Under the pieces are notes generated by a model. That model worked only from the letters and a program-made list of their open reading frames with translations, ran no database searches and was not told the origin of the DNA. Shown here in pieces: positions 1 through 7,080 of a DNA stretch of 11,324 nt; positions within the stretch are counted from its first letter, which is position 1; each line of letters opens with the position of its first letter. The stretch spans positions 1-11,324 of the forward strand of contig DMOO01000050.1 of assembly GCA_003456855.1 (NCBI GenBank), in the 5' to 3' direction. This DNA is from Sphaerochaeta sp. (GTDB lineage Bacteria; Spirochaetota; Spirochaetia; Sphaerochaetales; Sphaerochaetaceae). A program made the position numbers and the translations under genes.

Positions 1-852
1 TTCCAGAACTACGCTCTGTACCCGCACATGACTGTCTATGACAACATGGCATTCGGACTTAAGATCCGCAAATTCCCTAAGGAAGAGATTGATGCCCGTG
101 TCCGTGAGGCAGCCAAGATCCTCGACATTGAAGAACTGCTCGAAAGAAAGCCAAAGGCACTTTCCGGTGGACAGAGACAGCGTGTCGCAGTTGGAAGAGC
201 AATCGTCAGAAAGCCAAAGGTCTTCCTTTTCGATGAGCCACTTTCAAACCTCGATGCTAAGCTTCGTGTCCAGATGAGAGCTGAGATCTCAGGTCTCCAT
301 CACAGACTTCAGGCCACAATGATCTACGTCACACATGACCAGGTCGAGGCACTTACAATGGCAGACAAGATCGTCGTCATGAAGCTCGGTGTCATCCAGC
401 AGATCGGCGGACCTCTTGAGCTGTACAACAACCCGGATAACAAGTTCGTCGCCGGCTTCATTGGATCACCTCCAATGAACTTCATGGTTTGCGATGTTAT
501 GGCAGAGGGCAATGACATCTATGTACACGAGGGTGATTTCCGCCTGAAGGTCACAGATGCTCAGGCTAAGCTCCTCAAGGCTTATGTCGGCAAGCAGGTC
601 ACATTCGGTATCCGCCCAGAGGATGTCGCATTCGAGCCAGCTTCAGTCGACGGAAAGACAATTGACGGAACAATCTCAGTTGTCGAGCCTCTCGGATCTG
701 AGACCCATGTCTTCGTTGCAACCGCAAAGAACCAGATCACAGGTAAGATCGATCCTACCGCAACCGTCAAGGTTGGCGAGAAGATCTCCCTTGCTGTCAA
801 CATGGAGAAGGCAAAGTTCTTCGATCTGCAGACAGAGTTGGTTATTCGCTAA
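1..852 (+). CDS. Sugar ABC transporter ATP-binding protein, MalK/UgpC/MsmK type (5' truncated)
   Basis: This is the cytoplasmic ATPase subunit of a carbohydrate or glycerol-3-phosphate type ABC importer. The reading frame is open from base 1, so the start codon and Walker A lie outside the window. Visible in order are the Q-loop (FQNYALYPHMT, fragment residues 1-11), the ABC signature LSGGQRQR (54-61), Walker B with FLFDEP (D78, E79), the D-loop (SNLDAK), the H-loop (YVTHDQ) and a C-terminal TOBE-type region containing FGIRPEDV. These are hallmarks of the subfamily that energises sugar-type importers and often serves several permeases. The substrate cannot be read from the ATPase alone and no permease or binding protein is in view. 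The gene ends in TAA 23 nt before a strong terminator hairpin, so it is the last gene of its unit. The family call is secure; the substrate is unknown. Confidence 0.95.
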   Translation, partial: FQNYALYPHMTVYDNMAFGLKIRKFPKEEIDARVREAAKILDIEELLERKPKALSGGQRQRVAVGRAIVRKPKVFLFDEPLSNLDAKLRVQMRAEISGLHHRLQATMIYVTHDQVEALTMADKIVVMKLGVIQQIGGPLELYNNPDNKFVAGFIGSPPMNFMVCDVMAEGNDIYVHEGDFRLKVTDAQAKLLKAYVGKQVTFGIRPEDVAFEPASVDGKTIDGTISVVEPLGSETHVFVATAKNQITGKIDPTATVKVGEKISLAVNMEKAKFFDLQTELVIR

Positions 853-874
853 GCCGAACGATAGTTCAGATTAC

Positions 875-909
875 AGCGCCACGGTTTTTTATCGTGGCGC
901 TTTCTTTTT
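875..909 (+). terminator. Rho-independent terminator after the ABC ATPase gene
   Basis: A perfect 9-bp stem (AGCGCCACG at 875-883 pairing with CGTGGCGCT at 893-901) has a 9-nt T-rich loop and is followed by a T-rich tract at 901-909. It begins 23 nt after the TAA of the ATPase gene and separates it from the MFS transporter gene just downstream. Confidence 0.9.
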
Positions 910-930
910 CCCTTGCCCAAGACAGGTCAA

Positions 931-2106
931 ATGTTGATAATGGCACCTGTGCTTAGGCTTATATTTCTTACTTTCTTCGCGCAGTCCACAACTGCAGTCA
1001 CTTCTCCGTATGCCCAGATAATCTTCAGGAACAAGGGTTACTCCAATACACTGGTAGGAATTGTCCTTGCTGTTGGACAGACTGCATCGGTCATAATGCC
1101 GATACTTCTCTGTATGCTTGCAGACAACACAAGAAAGACCAGAAGGATAGCCTTGGCGCTTATAACAATAAGCACAATCCTTTTCTTCCCTGCAGCTAAA
1201 TCAGGGTCTATTTTGCTTACATGCCTTGCATTTTTTGTATCTTTTGGCGTCTTTTGGTCCATCAATCCAATGATGGATGGCTATGAGAGCAGACTGCTTG
1301 AAGGCGACCCCGCCAAGTATGGATTGGCCAGATCGGCAGGTACCCTAGGCTATCTTATCTGCCTTATTCTCTTTGCCCTGACCGGTTTCCCCAATGAGAA
1401 GAGCAACGATTCAATTCTCCTGTGCATGGTTATAGTGAACACCCTGTTCGCCATATCACTGATCATTGCACCAAAGGACCTTCCAAGGAGGGAAGGCGAG
1501 ACCAAGTCTAGGATGTTCTCACTCTCGTGGTTCAGCAAGAAGTACTATCTGATGATGCTGGTCGTTGCAATAGGAAGGATGGGTGAGACTGTCATAAACA
1601 GGATGCTTTCTGGCTACATGACAGAGGTCTTGAACCTTGGCAACCGTTTCACCTTGATGATAGCCCTTGGAGCCTTCTCAGAGATGGTCATGATGTTCTT
1701 CGGCGGAAGGCTTCTGCAGAAGGGCAGGATCACAGCCTTCACGGCAATCATGCTCGGGTCTATCGCAATGTTCGTTAGGCTACTGGTCTACTATCTCTTC
1801 CCAAACGTAGGTGCCTTCATATTCGCCCAGCTTCTACACTCTCTGACATTCGGTCTATTGCATGTCGGAGTCACAAGATTCATAGCTCAGAATGTGGCAG
1901 AGGAGCACTACTCGGTTGCTATGAGCCTCTACTGGGCAGTGGCAACTAACTTCCCCCAGATGATCGGAGCCCTGATAGGTGGTATCATAGTCGACCAGAT
2001 CGGTTACTCCGGTCTGTTCCTGATTTTCTCTGTGTTCCCGATGCTCTCCGTTGTCCTCGGGTATGTCTTCAGACGCACTCTCTCAGATAAATCAGTAAAA
2101 GCGTGA
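931..2106 (+). CDS. Major facilitator superfamily transporter
   Basis: This is a polytopic inner-membrane transporter of about 391 aa with roughly 12 hydrophobic segments, the usual length for a 12-TM MFS carrier. Its pattern resembles the MFS_1_like / PPP (phenylpropionate permease-like) and nucleoside:H+ symporter group. An Asn-Lys-Gly-Tyr segment follows TM1, the TM2-TM3 loop carries a basic stretch (ADNTRKTRR), a YGLARSAGT stretch sits around TM4-5, and the two halves are joined by a polar loop (residues about 185-205). The substrate is not evident. The start is uncertain: TTG 913 overlaps the preceding terminator's T tract, while ATG 931 and ATG 940 both follow a weak AGGT (924-927). The 931 ATG is used here. 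The gene begins about 25 nt after a strong terminator, yet no convincing promoter was found between them. Function in the superfamily is firm; substrate is unknown. Confidence 0.85.
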   Translation: MLIMAPVLRLIFLTFFAQSTTAVTSPYAQIIFRNKGYSNTLVGIVLAVGQTASVIMPILLCMLADNTRKTRRIALALITISTILFFPAAKSGSILLTCLAFFVSFGVFWSINPMMDGYESRLLEGDPAKYGLARSAGTLGYLICLILFALTGFPNEKSNDSILLCMVIVNTLFAISLIIAPKDLPRREGETKSRMFSLSWFSKKYYLMMLVVAIGRMGETVINRMLSGYMTEVLNLGNRFTLMIALGAFSEMVMMFFGGRLLQKGRITAFTAIMLGSIAMFVRLLVYYLFPNVGAFIFAQLLHSLTFGLLHVGVTRFIAQNVAEEHYSVAMSLYWAVATNFPQMIGALIGGIIVDQIGYSGLFLIFSVFPMLSVVLGYVFRRTLSDKSVKA

Positions 2107-2118
2107 TGATTCTGTTAC

Positions 2119-2146
2119 CTTTTTGCCCCTTTGTATGTTATATAAT
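2119..2146 (+). promoter_or_regulatory. Putative promoter for the lipoprotein / outer-membrane barrel unit
   Basis: A consensus -10 hexamer TATAAT lies at 2141-2146 in the 124-nt gap between the MFS gene and the lipoprotein start. The -35 is poor (CTTTTT at 2119-2124, 16-bp spacer). A start near 2153 would give a leader of about 78 nt. The leader contains two weak inverted repeats, AGGG/CCCT (2155-2170) and AAGAAT/ATTCTT (2195-2218); the second ends just before the ribosome binding site. No role can be assigned to them from sequence. Confidence 0.4.
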
Positions 2147-2220
2147 TAGAGAACAGGGTGGGCACGCCCTAAACAAGGTATAAAAAGAATAGGTAAGAAT
2201 CTTCTTTTGATTATTCTTCA

Positions 2221-2226
2221 GGAGGG
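2221..2226 (+). promoter_or_regulatory. Ribosome binding site that decides the lipoprotein start
   Basis: A strong GGAGGG (2221-2226) precedes ATG 2231 by 4 nt. This and the typical signal peptide beginning MKKVLIGLL show that translation starts at 2231. An in-frame TTG at 2207 lies upstream of the site and is not expected to be used. Confidence 0.85.
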
Positions 2227-2230
2227 AACA

Positions 2231-3553
2231 ATGAAGAAAGTTCTAATTGGTCTTCTTGTGGTCGTCATGGTACTGAGCCTGACAGCATGTTCACAGGAAC
2301 TGGCAGATCTCATGGGAAAGATGAGCAATAACGTCTATGGTATTCCTGCAGACACCAGCGCTGCTGATGCAGCCGCTGCAAAGGTTGACAGCGCTGTCAC
2401 AACAAAGGAGAACGGAGATATAGAGATCTCGCTTTCCACTGCTGCAGAGATTACATCCTCGATTTCAACCATCAAGGATTCACCGGAGAAGACCAAGGCA
2501 TTCAAGGATCAGATTTCCGAGCCTGTGGCCAAGACAGAGGAAGAGGCTGCAAAGGTGAAGGAGGCCCTCGTGGCTGAAGCGACGAAAGTTGCGGACAGCC
2601 TGGCAGAGGCGGCAGAGTCAAACGAGATCGTAGCTGAGATCAAGGCTGCCCTTGACGATCTTGCCTCGTCAATCTCAGACAACCCGACAAAGGCGGAGCT
2701 CGCCACAGTTGCCATCATTTCAGAGATTGCAAACACTGTAAGTGAATTCGACAAGGAATCAGCAGAGTCTCTCACTGAAGAGGAGATCAATGACCTGATT
2801 GACCAGGGAATGGGTGCCTATGAGACTCTCACACTCGTCACTGAAGTTGCCAACATCAACCTTGTAAACGACCTGAACCTAATGGCCATAGTCAGCAGCA
2901 TCTCCAAGGATGTCTCAAGAGCCGATGATGGTTTCGACGTCAAGGTCTTCAAGACTACAGTTGCAAAGATCCTCGGTCTGATCACAAAGGACAAGAGTTT
3001 CGATCCTGGCATGTACAAGTCCTTCATATTCCAGGCAAAGGCCATCAAGGCCTCAATTGATGCGGTTGCAAAGATCTATACTGAGGAGGATCCGAATGCA
3101 ATTCTTGCCAAGAGCATCAACTGCGGACTCACAGTTGACGATCTTCTTCTCTATCTTGTCTCCTCTCTGTTCGTTGAGGCCGACAAGCTCGGCGGAGAGG
3201 CATGGCGCACATTCGCAGAGGAGTATGTGAATGCAAACTATGATGCTCTTGCATCACTTGGAGATGTGGAGTTCAAGGATACAAGCGTTGAAAAGTTCTA
3301 TGCTGCAATGCTCGCAATTGACACGAATGTCGACGGTACTCTTACATCTGGGACCAAGGAGACCATCCTCGAGGAGCTTGGAAACGACATGAAGTACGCC
3401 ATTGCAAACCAGACACAGTCTGTGTTCACAGCTGACATCTTCAATATTCTCAGAACTGCAGCAGTCATTCTTGTTGATGCAAAGTACACCGGCTTGCTTA
3501 AAATGGGTGATGGTGATGGAACGATCACTGGTCTTCTTAATATGATCAAATAA
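2231..3553 (+). CDS. Lipoprotein with no recognised domain
   Basis: This 440-aa secreted lipoprotein has a charged MKK start, a hydrophobic core and a lipobox LSLTAC with the lipidated cysteine at C20. The mature part is Ala/Ser/Glu/Asp/Lys-rich and looks mostly helical. The stretch at residues about 80-200 (many Glu-Ala-Lys repeats) could be coiled coil. I do not recognise a family. Two short Asp/Gly loops near the C-terminus resemble EF-hand or dockerin calcium loops: DTNVDGTLTSGT (residues 364-375) and DGDGTITG (427-434). Both lack a full set of ligands, so calcium binding is only a suggestion. The next gene, an outer-membrane barrel, starts 21 nt downstream, so the two are almost certainly co-transcribed and may work together at the outer membrane. 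Signal peptide and lipobox are clear; function is unknown. Confidence 0.85.
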   Translation: MKKVLIGLLVVVMVLSLTACSQELADLMGKMSNNVYGIPADTSAADAAAAKVDSAVTTKENGDIEISLSTAAEITSSISTIKDSPEKTKAFKDQISEPVAKTEEEAAKVKEALVAEATKVADSLAEAAESNEIVAEIKAALDDLASSISDNPTKAELATVAIISEIANTVSEFDKESAESLTEEEINDLIDQGMGAYETLTLVTEVANINLVNDLNLMAIVSSISKDVSRADDGFDVKVFKTTVAKILGLITKDKSFDPGMYKSFIFQAKAIKASIDAVAKIYTEEDPNAILAKSINCGLTVDDLLLYLVSSLFVEADKLGGEAWRTFAEEYVNANYDALASLGDVEFKDTSVEKFYAAMLAIDTNVDGTLTSGTKETILEELGNDMKYAIANQTQSVFTADIFNILRTAAVILVDAKYTGLLKMGDGDGTITGLLNMIK

Positions 3554-3574
3554 TTTTGGGGAGGGGATATTAAA

Positions 3575-4837
3575 ATGAAGAAATTACTGATTACATTAAT
3601 GGCCGTCCTGCTGGCATGCTCATTTGTCTTCGCAGCAGAGCCGGTAGCAACATACGATGCCGTTGACTTCACATTCCAGCCAACACTGGCCAGATATGAT
3701 GCAATGGGTCAGAGCGGTCTTGCTCTGATGAACAGGAATGACAGCTACTATTCAAACCCGGCAGCTCTTGCCAAGAAGGGCTTCGGTCTTTCAATTCCTA
3801 CAGTTGGAATCACATTCTACAACCTCCAGAAGCTTGTCGCTGATGAGCAGGTTCCAGAGCTTGTCAAAGGTGCAATGGAAGGTGACCAGGATTCAATCAC
3901 AAACCTGGCCTACAAGGTCCTGTCAAACCTCGGAAGCGGCTACAACACAGTTGCAAAGGTTGACCTCGGTCTTGGACTCAAGCTTGGTGTAGTTGGACTC
4001 GGAACAAACGTCCAGCTCAAAATCCATGCCCTTAACGATGGTACAAGCGTTGCTAGCCAGAAGCTCATCCCTGAACTGAACGTTGCACAGTCTCTCGCTC
4101 TTGGACTTAAATTCGTCGACACAGATGTCATCTCCCTGTCAGCCGGTGTCGCAGGACACTTCGTCTACAAGGCATACTTCAAGGAAATCGGCGCCAACGA
4201 TGCAATCGATCTGATGAACAGCGATGACATGATGAACACCCTGCTTTGGGAGACCGCCATCATGGGTGGTTATGCAATCCCAGTCGATGTAGGTGTTACA
4301 CTTGGTCTCTTCCAGGATCAGCTCACCATCGCAGCAACTGCAAACAACATCAACGGCACATACAAGATGAAGAGCTTCACCAGTGCTGGAGATCTTGTAA
4401 ACTCTCTTAGCGAGGGAACACTTGAGGCTCCGGATGGACACACCGCAAATGAAAGCACAGAGTTCGAGGTCAAGACTCCGTGGTCACTGAACTTCGGCGT
4501 TGCATTCGCTCCAGAGGTACCTGTCCTGAATCCGGTCGTCACTGCTGACCTGATTGACATGTATGCACTGGTCCAGTCAATGGTTGATGACTTCGACAGC
4601 TTCAGATGGAGCGATCTGCTTCTCCACCTCAATGCTGGTGCAGAGATCAACCTCTTCAACATCATCTCAGCAAGAGCTGGTGTCAACCGCGGCTTCATGT
4701 CTGTCGGCGCCGGCATCTGGCTTCCGTTCGCACAGGTTGATGCCTCCTATGGATGGCAGGAGTTCGGCGTAGAGCTTGGAGACAAGCCGGTCGACGCTGT
4801 CACAATCAAGTTCAACCTTGGATACGACAAGCACTGA
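3575..4837 (+). CDS. Outer-membrane beta-barrel protein (FadL/TraF-like N-terminal pattern)
   Basis: This 420-aa exported protein starts after a strong GGGGAGGGG (3558-3566). A signal peptide with core residues 4-19 is probably cut at VFA|AEP after A20. A Leu-Leu-Ala-Cys earlier in the core (C15) could in principle be a relaxed spirochaetal lipobox, but the hydrophobic stretch continues past it. The mature N-terminus reads ARYDAMGQSGLAL (residues 40-52), then SYYSNPAALA. That resembles the AxDAMGGAG...NPAAL signature of FadL/OmpP1, PorV and TraF_2 type barrels. The rest alternates hydrophobic and polar residues with many Gly and aromatic residues, as expected for beta strands, and it ends in FNLGYDKH. 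A role as an outer-membrane channel or surface protein is inferred; the ligand is unknown. It is the second and last gene of the unit with the lipoprotein and is closed by a strong terminator. Confidence 0.8.
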   Translation: MKKLLITLMAVLLACSFVFAAEPVATYDAVDFTFQPTLARYDAMGQSGLALMNRNDSYYSNPAALAKKGFGLSIPTVGITFYNLQKLVADEQVPELVKGAMEGDQDSITNLAYKVLSNLGSGYNTVAKVDLGLGLKLGVVGLGTNVQLKIHALNDGTSVASQKLIPELNVAQSLALGLKFVDTDVISLSAGVAGHFVYKAYFKEIGANDAIDLMNSDDMMNTLLWETAIMGGYAIPVDVGVTLGLFQDQLTIAATANNINGTYKMKSFTSAGDLVNSLSEGTLEAPDGHTANESTEFEVKTPWSLNFGVAFAPEVPVLNPVVTADLIDMYALVQSMVDDFDSFRWSDLLLHLNAGAEINLFNIISARAGVNRGFMSVGAGIWLPFAQVDASYGWQEFGVELGDKPVDAVTIKFNLGYDKH

Positions 4838-4858
4838 GCTGATTAGTTCTTAAAATCA

Positions 4859-4894
4859 AGGCTGCCTTGGACTTCAAATCCGGGCAGCCTTTTT
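4859..4894 (+). terminator. Rho-independent terminator after the barrel gene
   Basis: An 8-bp stem (AGGCTGCC at 4859-4866 with GGCAGCCT at 4883-4890) has a 16-nt loop holding a further small GGA/TCC pairing, and runs into TTTTT (4890-4894). It starts 21 nt after the barrel stop codon. In the other direction the flank reads TTGATTTTAAG, so it may also help stop the xdhC-like gene, whose stop is at 4916. Confidence 0.88.
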
Positions 4895-4915
4895 CTTTGT
4901 CTTTTTGCTTTTCTG

Positions 4916-5839
4916 TCAATCAACAGCCTTGTAGAGCAGGGTGTTGTCTCCTCCGCAGATCATTCCAAGAGGCTCGTTTCCCGTGAGGGTGTGTTTCTCA
5001 AGAAGGAAGGGCTGACCTGTTTTCATCATCTCACGTGCCTTGTCTATGGCATGGATCTCTATGGAGCCTCCGCCTATCGTACCGGTCATGTCGTTCTCTG
5101 TGACGAACATCATGGAGCCTACGGAGCGGGGTGCAGAGCCTGACTTCTCGACGATCCTGACCATAATGCCTTTCTCCTGTGACGCCATCCTTATGACGTT
5201 GGCGTCAACGGTTATGACCTTTCTGGTGAACCTGAAGACCGAGATTATCTGGGCCATTATGGATATTGCTATCTCCTCTGGGGTAACTGCATTTATTGAA
5301 AGACCTATGGGTGAGTGGAGCTTTGAGAGCATGTCATCGGTGATCCCCTTTGCCTTTATGCTTTCAAGGCAGTGGGCCACCTTGGCCTTGGAGCCGATCA
5401 TGCCTATGTAGGAATGAGGATGCCTGAGGGCGTAGAGAAGGCAGTCCTCATCGTATCTGTGGCCATGGGTGAAGATGCAGTAGTAGGGGGCTGTGAAGCC
5501 GTAGTCCCTGGACAGAAGCTCCTCATAGGGGCCTGCGATCCTCTCTGCCTTCGGAAAGCGCTCAGCGGTCAGGAAATCCTCTCTGCAGTCCAGCACTGTG
5601 ACCTTCATGTCCTGCAGCACTGCAAGGTCGTAGAGTGCCTTTCCCACATGGCCGCAGCCGAAGAGAACCAGATGAGGCTCCATCTGGATGTCCTCTGTGA
5701 GATCCGGTTCCTCTATGTCATCGCCGCAGATAAGGCAGCCGTCCCTGTAGATGGCCTCATCCCCGGTGGAGAAGGAGGTCTGCCTCTGTAGTCCACCTTC
5801 GGTTATCGCCTTCAGAAAGGCCTTGTAGTATTCACGCAT
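4916..5839 (-). CDS. XdhC-family molybdenum hydroxylase maturation factor with reversed domain order
   Basis: XdhC-family proteins bind molybdenum cofactor and help insert the terminal chalcogen ligand into xanthine-dehydrogenase-type enzymes. This 307-aa protein carries the Rossmann XdhC_C domain first: GCGHVGKA at residues 61-68, FTHGH at 123-127, YIGMIGSKAK at 144-153 and TPEEIAISIMAQI at 186-198. The XdhC_CoxI domain comes last: SGSAPRSVGS at 233-242, TGTIGGGSIE at 252-261 and LGMICGGD at 291-298. The classical XdhC order is the opposite. An extra N-terminal region has a Cys pair, C35-x-x-C38. ATG 5839 is chosen because GGAG sits about 8 nt upstream and the longer reading has no family-like sequence. 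The start overlaps the desulfurase stop by 8 nt (ATGCGTGA), so the two are translationally coupled. Neighbouring selD, yqeC and yqeB suggest it acts on a selenium-dependent hydroxylase. Confidence 0.88.
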   Translation of the reverse strand: MREYYKAFLKAITEGGLQRQTSFSTGDEAIYRDGCLICGDDIEEPDLTEDIQMEPHLVLFGCGHVGKALYDLAVLQDMKVTVLDCREDFLTAERFPKAERIAGPYEELLSRDYGFTAPYYCIFTHGHRYDEDCLLYALRHPHSYIGMIGSKAKVAHCLESIKAKGITDDMLSKLHSPIGLSINAVTPEEIAISIMAQIISVFRFTRKVITVDANVIRMASQEKGIMVRIVEKSGSAPRSVGSMMFVTENDMTGTIGGGSIEIHAIDKAREMMKTGQPFLLEKHTLTGNEPLGMICGGDNTLLYKAVD

Positions 5840-6971
5840 TGAGAATCTCCTTAAGTGCATACAGGGTGGCGAAGATCTCCTCCTTCCTTGTGAATGGTCC
5901 GGGTGAGAATCTGAGTGTGCCGGAAGGGAAGGTGCCAAGAGCCTTATGGCTAGATGGCGAGCAGTGAAGTCCCACCCTTGTCTCTATGCTGTACTTGTCA
6001 TTCAGTATTGCTGCTATCTCAGCAACATCCATCCTGTCCGATGTAATCGATATCACAGATGTCCTTGGACTGTCTACGTCGGCTCCCACGACCTTGATAC
6101 CTTCTATCATCGAAAGACCCTTGCAGAGGAATCTGGTCATAAGCCTCTCGTTCTCTCTGAGGGTCTCCAGGTTCTCCGTCACATAGTCCACACAGTGGGC
6201 AAGGGCCATCAGACCTGGAAGGTTCTGGGTTCCTGCCTCAAGTCTGTCAGGCAGGGTGGTAGGCACCTCCTCAAGGTCGCTCTGGCTTCCGGTGCCTCCG
6301 CTCACAAGTGGAGGGATGCCCAGGGCGATGTCTTTTCTGAGTGCGGCGCCACCTGTCCCCTCTGGACCAAGCAGTCCCTTGTGACCTGAGAAGACAACGC
6401 CTGCTATGTCAAGTCTGTCCATATCAAAGCTGACGAATGGAAGGGCCTGGGCAGCATCAAAGAACATCAAAAGATTATGGTCCTTTGCAAACTGGGCAAT
6501 CTTCTCGACATCCTGGATTGCTCCAGAGACGTTGCCTGCAGCGCAGATGACCATGGCCTTTGTGTTAGGCTTTATCAGCTCCTCGGCCTTGTCTATCTGA
6601 AGATAACCCTCGTTGTCGCTTGGGATTCTGGAGAAGGGGATGCCCATCTGGACAAGTGGGCGCATTACGCTGTTGTGCTCGCAGGAGGAGACCAGTATGT
6701 GGTCCTCCTTTGTGAACAGCCCTTTTATTATAAGGTTGAGGGACTCGGTCACGCCACTGCTGAAGCACACGCTCTCAGGGGTTCCAAGTCCAACCATCTT
6801 GGCGATGGAGGCTCTGAGTCCATAGAGTCGGTCGAATATGGGGAACTCCCCGGCTCCGCTTGTTCTGTTTATGTTGGTGCAGCTCTCCTCCAGAAAGGTC
6901 TTCATGACATCCCCGATTCCAGGGGCTTTGGGGAAGCTTGTTGCTGCATTGTCCAGGTAAATGCGCTTCAT
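5832..6971 (-). CDS. Class V aminotransferase, cysteine desulfurase / selenocysteine lyase type
   Basis: This 379-aa PLP enzyme of the NifS/Csd superfamily closely fits the cysteine-desulfurase-like group typified by TIGR01977. Visible are the N-terminal YLDNAATSFPK (residues 5-15), SSGVTESLN (71-79), EHNS (98-101), FDAAQ (171-175), the PLP lysine K198 in SGHKGLLGPEG and the active cysteine C337 in GLHCSPSSHKALG. Such enzymes abstract S from cysteine or Se from selenocysteine. Next to selD and xdhC it is well placed to deliver selenium or to sulfurate the molybdenum cofactor; which substrate it uses cannot be decided from sequence. M at 6971 is chosen because MKRIYLDNAAT is the usual N-terminus; the frame upstream is antisense to yedE. 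No Shine-Dalgarno precedes it and a TATACT lies 6 nt upstream, suggesting leaderless translation. It overlaps the xdhC-like gene by 8 nt. Confidence 0.9.
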   Translation of the reverse strand: MKRIYLDNAATSFPKAPGIGDVMKTFLEESCTNINRTSGAGEFPIFDRLYGLRASIAKMVGLGTPESVCFSSGVTESLNLIIKGLFTKEDHILVSSCEHNSVMRPLVQMGIPFSRIPSDNEGYLQIDKAEELIKPNTKAMVICAAGNVSGAIQDVEKIAQFAKDHNLLMFFDAAQALPFVSFDMDRLDIAGVVFSGHKGLLGPEGTGGAALRKDIALGIPPLVSGGTGSQSDLEEVPTTLPDRLEAGTQNLPGLMALAHCVDYVTENLETLRENERLMTRFLCKGLSMIEGIKVVGADVDSPRTSVISITSDRMDVAEIAAILNDKYSIETRVGLHCSPSSHKALGTFPSGTLRFSPGPFTRKEEIFATLYALKEILNA

Positions 6972-6977
6972 GGCATC

Positions 6978-7007
6978 AGTATAGCATGATTTCCATTGTA
7001 TTTCCAA
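6978..7007 (-). promoter_or_regulatory. Putative promoter of the desulfurase-xdhC unit, probably leaderless
   Basis: On the - strand, TTGGAA (7007-7002) and TATACT (6983-6978) are separated by 18 bp. Only 6 nt (GATGCC) lie between TATACT and the ATG at 6971, so the predicted transcript begins at or next to the start codon. The -35 overlaps that of the divergent yedE promoter by one to several bases. Confidence 0.55.
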
Positions 7008-7024
7008 AGATATGATGGTAAAAT
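6996..7024 (+). promoter_or_regulatory. Putative promoter of the yedE-selD unit (extended -10)
   Basis: TTGTAT (6996-7001) is separated by 17 bp from TAAAAT (7019-7024), and a TG at 7016-7017 makes an extended -10 (TGGTAAAAT). The predicted start near 7031 leaves a leader of about 50 nt before ATG 7081, containing the inverted repeat at 7042-7057 and GGAGG at 7067-7071. The -35 lies back to back with that of the divergent desulfurase promoter, so the two could compete or be co-regulated. Confidence 0.5.
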
Positions 7025-7041
7025 CAAATTTGGAATGAATG

Positions 7042-7057
7042 TTGCACATTGTTGCAA
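7042..7057. repeat. Small inverted repeat in the yedE leader
   Basis: TTGCA (7042-7046) and TGCAA (7053-7057) form 5-bp arms around a 6-nt spacer. The repeat lies just downstream of the predicted yedE start site and 9 nt before the ribosome binding site. It could be an operator half-site pair or a weak mRNA hairpin. The 7-mer TTGCACA recurs at the regulator promoter (- strand, 9992-9986). Confidence 0.35.
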
Positions 7058-7080
7058 TCACTATTTGGAGGACGGAATCA

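Noticed and set aside
2155..2218. Riboswitch in the leader of the lipoprotein gene
   Set aside because: Only two short, weak inverted repeats are present and no known riboswitch core was recognised.
5840..5938. N-terminal extension of the XdhC-like gene upstream of 5839
   Set aside because: It lies within the desulfurase coding end in another frame, is Pro/Ser/Arg-rich with no family match, and ATG 5839 has a ribosome binding site.
5040..6989. Several + strand open frames over the xdhC-like and desulfurase genes
   Set aside because: Both - strand genes have full family motifs across these positions; the + strand readings have low-complexity shadow composition and no ribosome binding sites.
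7039..7080. ATG 7039 as the yedE start
   Set aside because: It precedes the GGAGG at 7067-7071 and would add a non-family stretch; ATG 7081 is correctly spaced.
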